Part shown: piece after piece, positions 44,946-55,692 of the stretch | Position numbering within the stretch: position 1 is the first letter of the stretch | Layout: the number at the start of each line of letters is the position of its first letter | Assembly: GCA_026225945.1 (NCBI GenBank) | Contig: JAMJFZ010000699.1 | Coordinates: 558,001-622,000, forward strand | Source: Cricetomys ansorgei | Lineage: Eukaryota > Chordata > Mammalia > Rodentia > Nesomyidae | Length of the DNA: 64,000 bases | Direction: 5' to 3' | The notes under the pieces: generated by a model | What the model was told of the DNA's origin: nothing | Database searches by the model: none | The model's input: only the letters and a program-made list of their open reading frames with translations | Position numbers and translations under genes: made by a program

Positions 44946-45214
44946 AGTAGGGCTCCCTCTAAAGTGTGGATTCTCATAGACCAGGCCTTAAATTCAATTT
45001 TTAAAAGTGGTTGGTTACTCTCATAGCATTCGTACCACTCGCACTAGTAGGCATATCTTGACATGCAATTCTTTATTGTAGCTAGAATCTTTCACAGCTG
45101 GGTGAGATTGATGAATACTTTTCTCCTCTAGTACCATGTGTAGCTTCTTTCAGCACTATGAACACTAGTCAGGAAGGATGAAGATCCCAGTTGAATACCA
45201 GCTAAATTTCTTTC

Positions 45215-45330
45215 CATTTTTTGAGACAGATTTTGCTGTACAGCTTGGGCTAGCCCCCAAACTCTCAAGAATCCTTCTTCTCCTCCTGAGTGCTGGAATT
45301 ATAGGCATGCATTTCTATACTTGGCCTTGA
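45215..45330 (-). mobile_element. B1-like SINE, antisense
   Basis: TTTTTTGAGACAGATTTTGC, TGTACAGCTTGGGCTAGCC, CTCCTGAGTGCTGGAATTATAGG. Reverse B1. Confidence 0.8.
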
Positions 45331-46020
45331 GCCCCTTTGGGCTCCCTGCTTTCATCACTCAGGTCCACTCCTGCAGCAGGTTTGAACAAAGAATATGTTG
45401 AACACCAATTTCTAACTAAGGAATTCAAGGTACTTTGTATCTGAGAGAACCTGGTAAATAGGGCACCACTGTTCCCAAACAAGTTCACCTTAGTCTATCC
45501 CCATACTTTATTCCCCAAATTTCCATAATTAAAAAAAATAAAATCAGCATGACAAGTTACATTTGAAAATAATACAAGCCCACTTGTAAGTATAAATATG
45601 TCCTGTGCAATGTCTGGACTGTACTTTTACTGTTTGCAATTCAGATGTGACTGGGCTTCATGTGTTTAATCTGGCACCTGTCTTCCCACACCCAGCTTAA
45701 CGATCCCTGGGCTAGACAACAAGATAAAGCCCAGCTGGGCAAGAGACCAATGAGCTGACTGTGGAGGTGGCAGCAGTGGGGGAGCTTTTCTGCCCTTCTC
45801 CAATCTCACACGCTGTAGAACGCTCAGATGGTGTAGTCCTTCATGTTCACACCCATGCTCAGGGTGCAGTCTTTACTGGCTTCCACTGTAATTATGGGTT
45901 TTCATGTCTTAGTTCCCATAGGGCTTTAAGCTTCTTAAATGCTATGGCTGGGACTGATAATTCTCAATCCTTACCATGAGCATGAATGGGGAGAAGTCAG
46001 AAATATTGGTGTTGTTTTTT
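45331..46020. other. Intergenic, unassigned
   Basis: No repeat, exon or RNA gene recognised between the B1-like element and the B4-type SINE. Confidence 0.4.
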
Positions 46021-46024
46021 TCTT

Positions 46025-46262
46025 GCTTGTGTGTTTGTTTTGTTTTGCTTTTGAGACAGAATTTCATGTAGCCTGCCTGGTTTTGAACTCACAATGTCAT
46101 CCAGGATGACCTTGAACTTCTGATACTCTTGCCTTTACTTCCTGAATGCTGAGATAGTAGGTGTGCATTATCATAATCAGATTTTATGTCATGCTAGGGG
46201 TCAAACCCAGGGTTTCCTTTATGCTACATAAACACTCTATTAACTGAGCTACAGCCCCAGAA
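46025..46262 (-). mobile_element. B4-type composite SINE, antisense
   Basis: TTTGCTTTTGAGACAGAATTTC, GATGACCTTGAACTTCTGATAC, CTGAATGCTGAGATAGTAGG (B1 part), then CTAGGGGTCAAACCCAGGG and AACTGAGCTACAGCCCCAG (ID part). Reverse of the copy at 43538. Confidence 0.85.
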
Positions 46263-49200
46263 ATATCTTAGTGAACAAACACACACATAAATAAATAAGT
46301 GGATGCCTCAGATTGTGTGAGTTCAAAGGGGGTGATTTGTGAAAGGGAAGCCTGGCTGCCCTTGCTTTATGCATTAGAAGGGTGGGTCCCTGCTGGTACG
46401 GATCTTAACCTCTTTTGCTTCCTGCTCTCAGTGGACAAGTAAGGCATAAATCAGCAGTTATGTACACACAGTTGACCAATTTACTATCATATTTCACACA
46501 ATAATCTCTTTTCCTACCTCCATTAGCATTTCAGAGGCTCCTGTCCTCATCTTGCACCATAGTGCCAGGCTGGGTAGACAGTGACTATGGGGAGGAGCAA
46601 GGCAGCCAGCAGGAGAGATTTTCATTCTCTGTTACAGGTGATAATAAGATTGGCCGAGGGAGAGGAGAAAGGAGTTCATTTAAAAGGGAAGCAAACTGTG
46701 ACCTAGGCTGGCAGCCAATGGAACAATTGACTGAGTTGGGCAAGGCAAGGAAGGTGTAACTGTGAAGAAGTCTGGGTCTGCGGCAAGGGCAGGACCAGGG
46801 AGGTGGCTAGAGTCCAGGTGTCCCCCCCTCACACCATGTGGACAGGATGGGAGGGACACTGAACTGGAACTGGGGACTGGGAAGTCACAGGGACTGTGAG
46901 AACTTCAGTAACCCCAACACAGAAGGGGCTCTGTGACCAGCTGGGAAAGTGGTGGGACACAGAATCAAGGGAAAGAATGTCCTGAGAATCTCCAGTGCTG
47001 CTTTAAATATGAAAGGGTTTGAGGGCTCCCTGGTGATCCCTGGTTGTGAGGGAAATGTCCAGGGTCTCTGCTCTACTTCAAGAACTCATCTGGTACAAGC
47101 TGCAGCCTTGGAGGTCCAGAGTTTCCCATTGGTTGTTGTGTGGGAGCCTGGAGGGTAATGAATTCAAGGAACCTCGTTGGGACTTCTCAGTACAGAAGAA
47201 ACAGGTCAACTAAGGAGAGTTCTAGGATGGAAACCTACTGTTCTTAGGTTACCATCATCAAAGCCGTGTGCTCATTCTTTTTCCAGGAGGACTGATGAAC
47301 AGTCATCAACTCCAAAGGCTACCCTTGTGTTGTGACAGATACAAGCTTCTCAGCATATGTCCTATCCCAAATGCCTGGAGCAGACAGAATGGTTAGTGAG
47401 GAGACCCAGGGCCATTCACCATCCATACACAGGATTTCATCACCCCTAGACTCACCCACACCCAACCCATGACCTCACTGATTGAAAGTGGTAAGGAAGT
47501 GTTGGTTGCTGAAGAAATGAATGGGCAAACAAATGAAGCCTAGCAGTTTACTGGGTTCTGATTCTTTCAGGGACATCTTCTGATCATAAGTGTCCCCATC
47601 TAGGAGCTTCTACAATTCCCCAGTGTAGGACCGTACAAGATGACACTTTGTATTCTACCAACAAAATGAGGTGATTTCAAGTCAAGTCACTACAAGACCT
47701 ACCTGGGAGTGATGTCTGAATATTGTGATAAGACAATCCTCATACTTGGCTGGATGCCCACTCCTTCTAGGGCCAGGGTGGTGCACTTTGGCTGATGTCC
47801 TGGCCACACTAGAGGCTAGTTCTACCAAAATCCTTCTCACCTAGCTGCCTCACAGCTTCTTCAGTTCGGCCAAGGTCTGGGCCGTTTAGAATGTCTCCTG
47901 CCTCCTTACACCAGTGATGGTGGACCCCTCCCTCCCCTAGATATCTCCAGTGTCTTGTGTTCTGGTTCTAAACTCTGGACACTCCTTATCTCCTGAAATC
48001 TGAGAGACCTGCATTGAAAACATGTTGTACAACACCATCCTACTCCCCTGCATCAGAACACCTGTGATTACGATCCTCAAGCTCCAGTTTATTGATTATT
48101 TGTGTTTCCTCAAAGAAGGAGGGATAGGTTCACAGGACCCTCACCTGAGATTTCAGCCATTCCCTTCTGTGCCTGCTGATCAGAAGAAGAGTGTGTAGAC
48201 TGAGGAAGGTTAACTGTAGGGAGAGACTCCATCTATGCAGTTATTAGGAAGTCATCATCCATGCTAGGGAGACTTTCTGGTGATGTGGTTGCTTAAGGGT
48301 TACCCATGGTCTTGTAAGTAACTCCTTATCCATGCTTTGTGAATAATCCCAATAAAGGAATTAGTCCCCCAAGTTAGATTTTGGTGGAATTGTACTTAGT
48401 TTTGGGGAACTTCATAAGGAGAGAGAAATATTTGTTTACATCTTCCCAGGGAAAGAGTTCCTGAAACAAATTCTCTAGTAGTACACATACAGTGGTGGCT
48501 CCCCAAAGAAGACAGTGAGGCATTTTTATACATGCAAAGCTGTTGTGGAAGTTTACTTTTAGTTATATACAAAACAATTGCTTTTGTGCACTGCTGGGGT
48601 GAGGGGCTGCCTAGGTTGTGGCATTTTGTATTGTCTGCAGGAGTTGGATTTATGTGGGGGTTGTTTGATTGCTTATGATCTGCACCTAAGGAGCTCTGAA
48701 TCAATAAAAACAGTTGAGCTCAGATGCTAGGGGTTCCACTGTTGAGATTGGCCATTACAGTGGTTCCCTCTGCTGAGGTCTAACAGGGCTTCTGTGTATG
48801 AAAATTCCTCCTTGTCTCCTTACTGAGCAGTCATAGCAATGTACTACTACAAATGGTACCAAATGTGGGACAGGACATCACGCCAGCTAATCCAATGTGG
48901 AGACAAGGAAGAGGAGGCAAAACCTCTAGACCTCTCAGAGTCTGGTAAAGTACGCTCAGAGAAGCTACCAGAGGACAGAGATTAAGGTATTAATCGAAGG
49001 CTCCTGAAGGAAGAGGAGAGAAAGGAAATAAGCCTCGATGAAGAAAAAGGCTGTGAAATTAATAAATAAATGAGAAAGAAAGCTGAGTTTTCTGATAACT
49101 TTTTTTGTGTGTGCATGAAGTTCAATATCTTGTGTTTGAGGTCTATAATGAAGGTTGCATGTTTCTCCATAATGGTGGCAGAGGGAAATGCCAACCTCCG

Positions 49201-49740
49201 AGGACTTTTAGGCCAGATATTCTTCCCACTGGCCCAGGACTCCCTGCTGTTGTGGAAACTGCAGCTTGGAGCGAAGAAGCCATTTAATTAAACTAAAATT
49301 TTGGGTTTTTTTTCCCATAACCTTCCCAACACAGCACCACCAACTGAGGACCAAGTGTTCAAATATTTGAGCCTGTGGGGAGTATTTCTTATTCAAACTA
49401 CCACACTTTTATGTTACATTTGAGCTCCTTTATTTGCATTTGTAAAATAGGAAGGTCAAAATGGCACTGCAGTAACTGAGGCCTGTGTACAACGACACAT
49501 TACTAAGTTTCTGGCACAGAAGTGATTCCTACCTAGCAAAGGCAGATTTCCTACTCCAGGATAGTAGTTGTAACTTCTTTGTTCACGACTTTGTCACTGC
49601 CTAATGTCCAACAGCCAGCATAGTGCACAGTGGACATTAGGAAACTCTGTTAAGTGAGTGTTCTTGTGGGGCTATGATTGGATAGGAGTGTTCCCCAAAC
49701 TGGGTAGGGATGAGCTCAAATGCTTGAGATGGTTCTGAGG
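46263..49740. other. Intergenic, about 3.5 kb with no clear rodent SINE
   Basis: I recognise no exon and no named element. 48290-48400 (CATGGTCTTGTAAGTAACTCC, CCCAATAAAGGAATTAGTCCC) and 48690-48830 (GAATCAATAAAAACAGTTGAG, TTCCTCCTTGTCTCCTTACTG) look like ends of LTR-type or other rodent repeats but cannot be named. This is the longest SINE-poor stretch right of the promoter. Confidence 0.4.
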
Positions 49741-49754
49741 GAGAGATGCAGGGG

Positions 49755-50325
49755 CTGATTGTAAGCCCCTCAAGATTTTTTTGTTAAGTTTATGGTCACT
49801 AAAACCCAGAACAAGTTGAATCCTCACTGATTCAAAGCTAATTAAAACCTATTATGGCTATCACAGACACATAGATATTTAATAGCAACTAGTCTTTGTA
49901 TGCCCCTTGAGGTGGGAGTGTACCCAAGCTTCACCCTACAGAAAAAAAGCTCAAGGTCAGGACATAAAATCCCACCAATCACTTTGCTTGCCCCAAGATC
50001 AAGCCACAAAATTCCATCAATCTCAGGCCACCCTGGAAAGCTCCACCACCATCCCCACAAGAAATCCTATATAAAGCCTGTTTCCCCACTCAGTTCTCTG
50101 CTGATTCTCACCCAAGCAGAAGCAGCCACCTTCCTGGGTTTTCCCCTACAAATAAATCGTTTGTGGGAGGTTTGTTACAGTGTGACTTCATGGTATTCCT
50201 TGGCTCCCAATGGCCAGGATGCGTTTTACTTCAGAGCCATAACACTTGTGTAATACTTGCATTGGGGACACCTTCTCTACCTCAGAGCTGCAACACTTAC
50301 ACTGCTAATCTGGGCAGTGGTTTGG
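49755..50325 (+). mobile_element. Probable solitary ERV LTR, plus orientation
   Basis: The layout is that of a gammaretrovirus-type LTR. A U3-like part has CCAAT at 49975-49979; a TATA box (TATATAAAG) is at 50068-50076; CTCAGTTCTCTGCTGATTCTC is near a likely R start; the poly(A) signal AATAAA is at 50151-50156, followed by TTTGTGGGAGG and a U5-like part. No primer-binding site or gag/pol frame follows, so a solo LTR is likely. Outer borders and target duplication were not found, so the ends are approximate. Old and not coding. Confidence 0.7.
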
Positions 50326-50437
50326 AAAGTAGCCACCACCAGTATCGATTGCTTTCAGAACTGGCATGGAGAGAGAGATCCATCCTTTCAACTGGGAAGA
50401 TCAAGTGTGTCTGGCTGCCTCTTTGTTTCAGCACTGT

Positions 50438-50449
50438 CCACCAGATGGC
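50438..50449 (+). promoter_or_regulatory. CTCF-like core (CCACCAGATGGC)
   Basis: CCACCAGATGGC with a following TGC matches the CTCF core (CCASYAGRKGGC). It is just right of the probable solo LTR. The match is read directly; binding is inference from 12 bases only. Confidence 0.4.
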
Positions 50450-50694
50450 TGCTTTCAGCAGTCTGAGCAGAGCTAGGCTGAACTCAGACAGGCTTTGTCC
50501 CCTCCCCTATGATTTGCCTTGTGGCCAGACATTGGTCTAACTACCCCTGCATTAGCTGGTGCTAGGGTTTTCAGTGTTAGCAAACATAGGCACAGAATAC
50601 TCAGTTCACTGTGAATGTCTGGTAAACAACAAAGAGTTTTTTTTATTATAAGTATGTTCCATGAAACCTTTGGAACATACATACATACACTACA

Positions 50695-50837
<143 letters not shown>

Positions 50838-51289
50838 GCAAATCTCATGCCTCTTGTCTGGCAAACCTAACTGGAACTTGTCCAGTTGCTGGAGATTGAA
50901 AGGGAATAAACTTTGAATTGTCAAAACATCACTAGTTATTGTCTTTCTTTGCATGAAAAACAAGAATTCCATGTCACTCAAAAGAAAACTGAGAGGCCAT
51001 TTCAGCTCTCTGCTTTGAATATTGAGCCTGAATATGCAATATGCTTTGATTCTCTTCAGTGCCCCTGTGAATACTTGGTGCCCACTACCCTGAATCCTAT
51101 TTGGGTGAGGTATGTAGTAGCCATTTGCATCTCCAGAAGGTACTGTTTTGATAGACAACTTGTATGCTCCCAGTACAAAGGCCACTTACTTATGTTGCCT
51201 GAGCTGCAGAGCAGAAAAGGAAGAGCTAAGATGGGCAATACATAGTCTAATACCCCTATTAGAGTTTTCCACACTACAAGCCTCTAATT

Positions 51290-51370
51290 TGCATAGTGAC
51301 TGATAAGCCATGCCATTTTTCTCATTTTACACATGGGAAAGCTGAAGCTCAGACATAGAACAGCCTTGAT
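51290..51370 (-). mobile_element. MIR fragment, antisense
   Basis: TGCCATTTTTCTCATTTTACAC, ATGGGAAAGCTGAAGCTCAGAC. Reversed MIR core. L2-like text (CAAGGCCCAGCTCAGGG, CAATGTCACTTCCTTGTAGAGG) follows at about 51585-51880. Confidence 0.6.
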
Positions 51371-51889
51371 AAGTGAAGCTCATCTCCAAACTCTGTTCTC
51401 AAAACCCAAACGGCCCCTCCCCCTTACTCTGTGCTGTGAGTCTTGTGTAGAGGGATTGCTCTGTTCCTGCTCTGGGACTTGGTTTCCCCATTCATTCAAT
51501 GAAGAGGACTGAAGAGGCGATCCCTGGGAGTTATGCAATTATGGCTTTCCCCTTCCCTTTCTTCCCTCAGCTAATGCTGCCTCATTTTCAAGGCCCAGCT
51601 CAGGGATCATATGATCCTTCCCTTCTTTGGGGCTCAGGGAAAGTTCAGCACCCCCTTATGGCTTCCCTATTTTTCTTAGGGTGGTATTTTTGCTGTTTTT
51701 GGTGCATCTGTGTCCCTTGCTTGGCTGGACAAATTGTGTCCCTGTCTGTTTGCACCCTATCAGCCCACAGTGCTCTCCTCCCATCTTTCTACATCCCTCA
51801 CTCATTACTTCCAAGCCTCATCTTCAATGTCACTTCCTTGTAGAGGCATTTGTTGACCTCCCTGAGTTAAAACTGACCCCTCAAGCGAT

Positions 51890-52430
51890 GCATTTGCTTT
51901 TCATTAAAATGAAATCCACAGAATACAAAATCAACTATTTAAAATATACAGTGCGTTGGCATTTGGTACTTTTACAAAGCTGTGCAGCTATCACTTTGAT
52001 CTAGTTCCAAGACATTTTCATCTTTTCAAAATGAGACCCTACACCCATTAAGCAGGAACTCCATATTCCTTCCTACTCCAGTCTCTGGCACCCTCTAAGT
52101 TGCTCTCTGTTTCTATGGAAATTACACATAAATGAATTCCTGTAATAGAATATCTTCTGTCTGGCCTTTTCTACTTAGTATAATGTTTTCAAAGGCCAAT
52201 CAGGTTGGATTATGCACCAATGTTTCATTTCTTTTTCTAGCTGAATACTATTCTGTTGTATAGCTAGACTGCATTTTGTCCATTAAGTAGTTGTTGGGGA
52301 TTTGGATTTTTTAACCTTGTGCCTGTTCTACTGTATATGCTACTGATATGAACATGGGTACAGAAGTTAGGGTGTGAACATAATTTTTCAGTTACTTTGG
52401 GTATATACCCAGAAGAATGGCCACATCTAA
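51890..52430 (-). mobile_element. Ancient L1 3' region, antisense
   Basis: ATTAAAATGAAATCCACAG, ACAAAGCTGTGCAGCTATCAC, AGACATTTTCATC, GTTTCTATGGAAATTACAC, TTAGTATAATGTTTTCAAAGG, GGGTATATACCCAGAAGAATGG, all in order. Same text as 39200-39840 and 63640-64000. Confidence 0.85.
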
Positions 52431-53120
52431 TGATAGCTCAGTGTCTAGCTCTTCCTCTCATGGAGACAAAGCTGATACCTCAGTAAACATACTCTCATTG
52501 GATGAATCCTTGGTGCCTAGCTCAGGGTTTGCTACAATGAAGGCTCAGAGTGGCTACGTGTTACATCTGTCCCTAGAACACAGCCTAGCCCTGAATGGCG
52601 AAAGGCAATCAGAATCATCCAGACATGTGGGCTGGGACTCAGCATAGCAGACCTTTTCCCAAGAGACCCATGCAGGAGCTCTGCCCATGACAAGGGCTCT
52701 TGGTCTCAGTGGGATTTAGAGGAAGTTGACTAAACATGGCTGAAGCACCTTTATAAGCACTGGCATCCCCTATTTGGTTCTCCCTAGAGAAGCCTGCTGG
52801 GAAGCCTCACCTAGCTGCCAAGTCCCCACCCACTGATCCTTTGGCTCTGGAGTCCAGACTCTGAAGACTGAATATCTTCAGGTGCAGCTTCTGGCAATTG
52901 CCATCTATTGCACACAGCCTCAGAGGTGAGGAAATCTATCTACTGCCTGCATGGGAAAGGGAGAGCATGATGGGAGCATGTGGTACTCAGGCTTCTATTC
53001 TGTCTTCCACAGTTTTTCTAGGTTGGGGCATTGCAGGACTTGAAGACTGAAAATCTTAGGTCTTTGTTCTGTGACCACAGTCACAGGCATTGGCACACAT
53101 TCTACAGGTTTTTCCAGGAC
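52431..53120. other. Intergenic, unassigned
   Basis: No exon or named repeat recognised. A 76-codon Ser-rich frame begins at 52417 in the L1 end and is unsupported. Confidence 0.4.
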
Positions 53121-53129
53121 AGCTCTCAG

Positions 53130-54110
53130 AGAACTCTTTAATGTTTTCTCAAAAATACAAGCACAGAAATATCATATGGCTCAGAAATTTCACCCCTACG
53201 AATAATCCCCAAAGAACTGAAGCACATGTTCAGTTCAAAATATCAATGCCCGTAGCAGCACTATTTACAACTATCAAAAGACAGAAACAACACAAATGAC
53301 TAACAAACAGATGAATGGAGAAAATATGGCCACTGCCCCACAGAAGAATACTATTCAGCAATAAAAAGGCTTGCTGCAACAATGTATACTATAATATGGG
53401 TCCTGTGCTGGGTTGTTTTTGTTAACACAAGCTAGAGTCACCTGAAAAGAGGGAAACTCAACTGCTGAGTTGCCTCCATCAGATCAGCCTGTAGGAAAGT
53501 CCTGTGTGGACATTTTCCTGATTAATGGATGCTGTGGGAGAGTTGAGCACACTGTAGATTTGTGTCACCCCTGGGCAGGTGGCCCTGGCCAGTGTAAGAA
53601 ACAAACTGAGCACGTGAGCCATGATGATCAAGCTGGCAATCAGTGTTCCTTCATTGCCTCTGCTTCAGTTCCTGCCTCCAGCTTTCTATTTGAGTTCCTG
53701 CCTTGGCTTTCATCAGTTGTGGGCCATGATATGGAAGTGTACAATGAACAAACCTTTTTTTCTGAATTGTTTTTGGTCAGTGTTTTATCACAGAAATAGC
53801 AAAGCAAAAGAGGACAATGAATGACACTCAGAACAATATCCCATCTAAGAATCTACATACAAAAAGTCATGTATTATTTCACATATAGGAAATGTCCAGA
53901 ATGGAAATCTATAGAACTAGAAAGAAGATTAGTGGTTGCCAGGGGCTGGAGGGTGGGGTGCAGGGTATCCTTTTGGGTGATGGAAGTGTTTCGGAACCAA
54001 GTGGACATGTTTGTTGCACAGTGCTGTATTTGTACTAAATGCCACCAAATCACACAGTTTCAATGGTTAATTTTATGCTATGTGAATTTACCTCTCTTTT
54101 AGAAGATAGT
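53130..54110 (+). mobile_element. Ancient L1 3' end, plus orientation, split at 53400
   Basis: Left part: AATATCATATGGCTCAGAAATTTC, GCCCGTAGCAGCACTATTTAC, CAGATGAATGGAGAAAATATGG, AATACTATTCAGCAATAAAAAGG. Right part from about 53825: GAAATGTCCAGAATGG, ATTAGTGGTTGCCAGGGGCTGG, GGGTGATGGAAGTG. Same orientation and correct order, with a rodent repeat between. Confidence 0.85.
53400..53815 (+). mobile_element. Rodent dispersed repeat inserted in L1
   Basis: TTAACACAAGCTAGAGTCACC, TGAAAAGAGGGAAACTCAAC, ATGGATGCTGTGGGAG, GTTCCTGCCTCCAGCTTTC, TGATATGGAAGTGTACAATG, GTGTTTTATCACAGAAATAGC. It is the reverse complement of the family at 5507-5885 and better preserved. Confidence 0.8.
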
Positions 54111-55335
54111 CCTCTGTACCTAATGCCCATTTAGGCCTCAGGATTAAAAGCCCTCATTAGGGATCAGTTTCAGGCAAAGGCAGAGAATGGTAGTAGCTTA
54201 TGCCAGGAATTACTGGGCTTTGGCACAAGTGTCTACAAGTTCACATAAGTCCCCAATGTTCTTCTCCAGTACCTTCCATTAGCACTTTACCCTTTGAGAT
54301 GAGTATCCAAATAAGTACCATTGTTTGTATCCATCTAATCCAGTGTCCAGAAATTGTGTAATGAGGCATCCCTATATTATTTCACATCTGGATGGCCCCT
54401 AAGAGACCTTCAGGGCTGCACTGAGCCAAAATGTGGTGTGGTTGCCACTTACTCTGGCAGAGAAAAGCAGCAATTTACAGCTCTTTGAGAAGATGAGCTT
54501 TGTCACTTCAGAAAAGACTCTTTCTTTAGGTCTGCAGAGTGGAGAGTTGTCTACAAGTGTGGTCTGTTCTAGGAGGGGATATTCAGGTACACCATGCTTC
54601 TATGATAAGTCTGGCTATTTGCCAAGGCTTCTGTAAACTGCTAAAGACCTCAAAAAGAGTTAAGTAGGCTTTGGGGAGATACCAAAGATCTCAGGGCTTC
54701 ACACTGGCTTTAGAAACACTTTCATTATGAACCAGACTCCAGCAGAATCTTTAGAACAGCCTTGAAGTTAAAGTCTCACAAAGCTAGGCTGCTGCTTCTG
54801 CTCACGATGATGGGAATTCATTTTGGAAGCATTTGAGACTAATTCATAATTTCCAGAGCCTTCACTCATGTCTCTTAATCTTAGAGAGGGCTCTCTAATG
54901 CACTAATGCAAACACACCTGTTTCTGCTTAAAGGTCTCCTTGGTCTTTCAGTGGCTTTCTGAATCAAACACAATCCACCAAACACATCTGAATCTCTGTT
55001 CCCTCCCACTGGCTCCAGCATTGTTGCTTTAAGTTCCCTCGTCAGATGGGGCTGGCAATATTCCAACCAGGACTTGGTAGGGGAAGCAGGGACTAGCCTT
55101 GGTAGGAGAAGCCAGACCTGGAGCCCAAAGGGAAGCACAAGATTCTGGAACACACTATAGGCTGCTCAGGATTCCAGCCTTGGGACATCAGATCGCTGTC
55201 CCAAAAGCAGAGCAGGCATGCACTGGGTTTGTTCTGAGCTGCTCATGGTAGACTATGGGGGAGAGGCAACTCCTGGACTTGCGGCATCTTAGAATTGTTC
55301 TCAGAGCGTGTCACATTGCTGATGAGCAAATCTTG
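54111..55335. other. Intergenic, unassigned
   Basis: MIR-age traces may be present near 54290-54400. The 90-codon frame at 54881-55153 on the minus strand has no known motif. Confidence 0.4.
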
Positions 55336-55339
55336 ACAA

Positions 55340-55535
55340 GTCTTTCATGATCTTTTATATGTGTGTATACACACATGCGTGCACACACCTGCACATCCTA
55401 GGGCATGTATGTACCATGGTGTGTATGTAGAATTGCTTCTCTTTCTATCCTGTGGGTCCTAGAGATTGAATTCAGGTCAACAGGCCTGGCAGCAAATAGT
55501 TTTACCTGACGAGCCATTTCTTTGTCTCCTCTTTC
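55340..55535 (-). mobile_element. B2-type SINE, antisense
   Basis: GTGTATACACACATGCGTGC, TCCTGTGGGTCCTAGAGATTG, AATTCAGGTCAACAGGCCTGG, TTTTACCTGACGAGCCATTTC. Reverse order with the box region at the right. Confidence 0.75.
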
Positions 55536-55579
55536 CTGATTTTTGTCATGCTTTTCTCACCTTTGTCAGTCACTTCAGC

Positions 55580-55692
55580 TTGCAATGCCTTTATGTAGCC
55601 ACCCCAATGTAGTCCAATCTACCCTTAAATTTGGCAGTGACCTTCCTGCCTCAGCCTCCTGAGTACCAAAATTACAGGTATGCGCCAAGCCC
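55580..55692 (-). mobile_element. B1-like SINE, antisense
   Basis: TATGTAGCCACCCCAATGTAG, AGTGACCTTCCTGCCTCAGCC, CTGAGTACCAAAATTACAGG. Reverse B1. Confidence 0.75.

Noticed and set aside
51499..52004. Two plus-strand ORFs of 114 and 125 codons
   Set aside because: The sequence overlaps L2-like and antisense ancient L1 text; there is no recognised domain, and the hydrophobic look follows from a pyrimidine-rich stretch.
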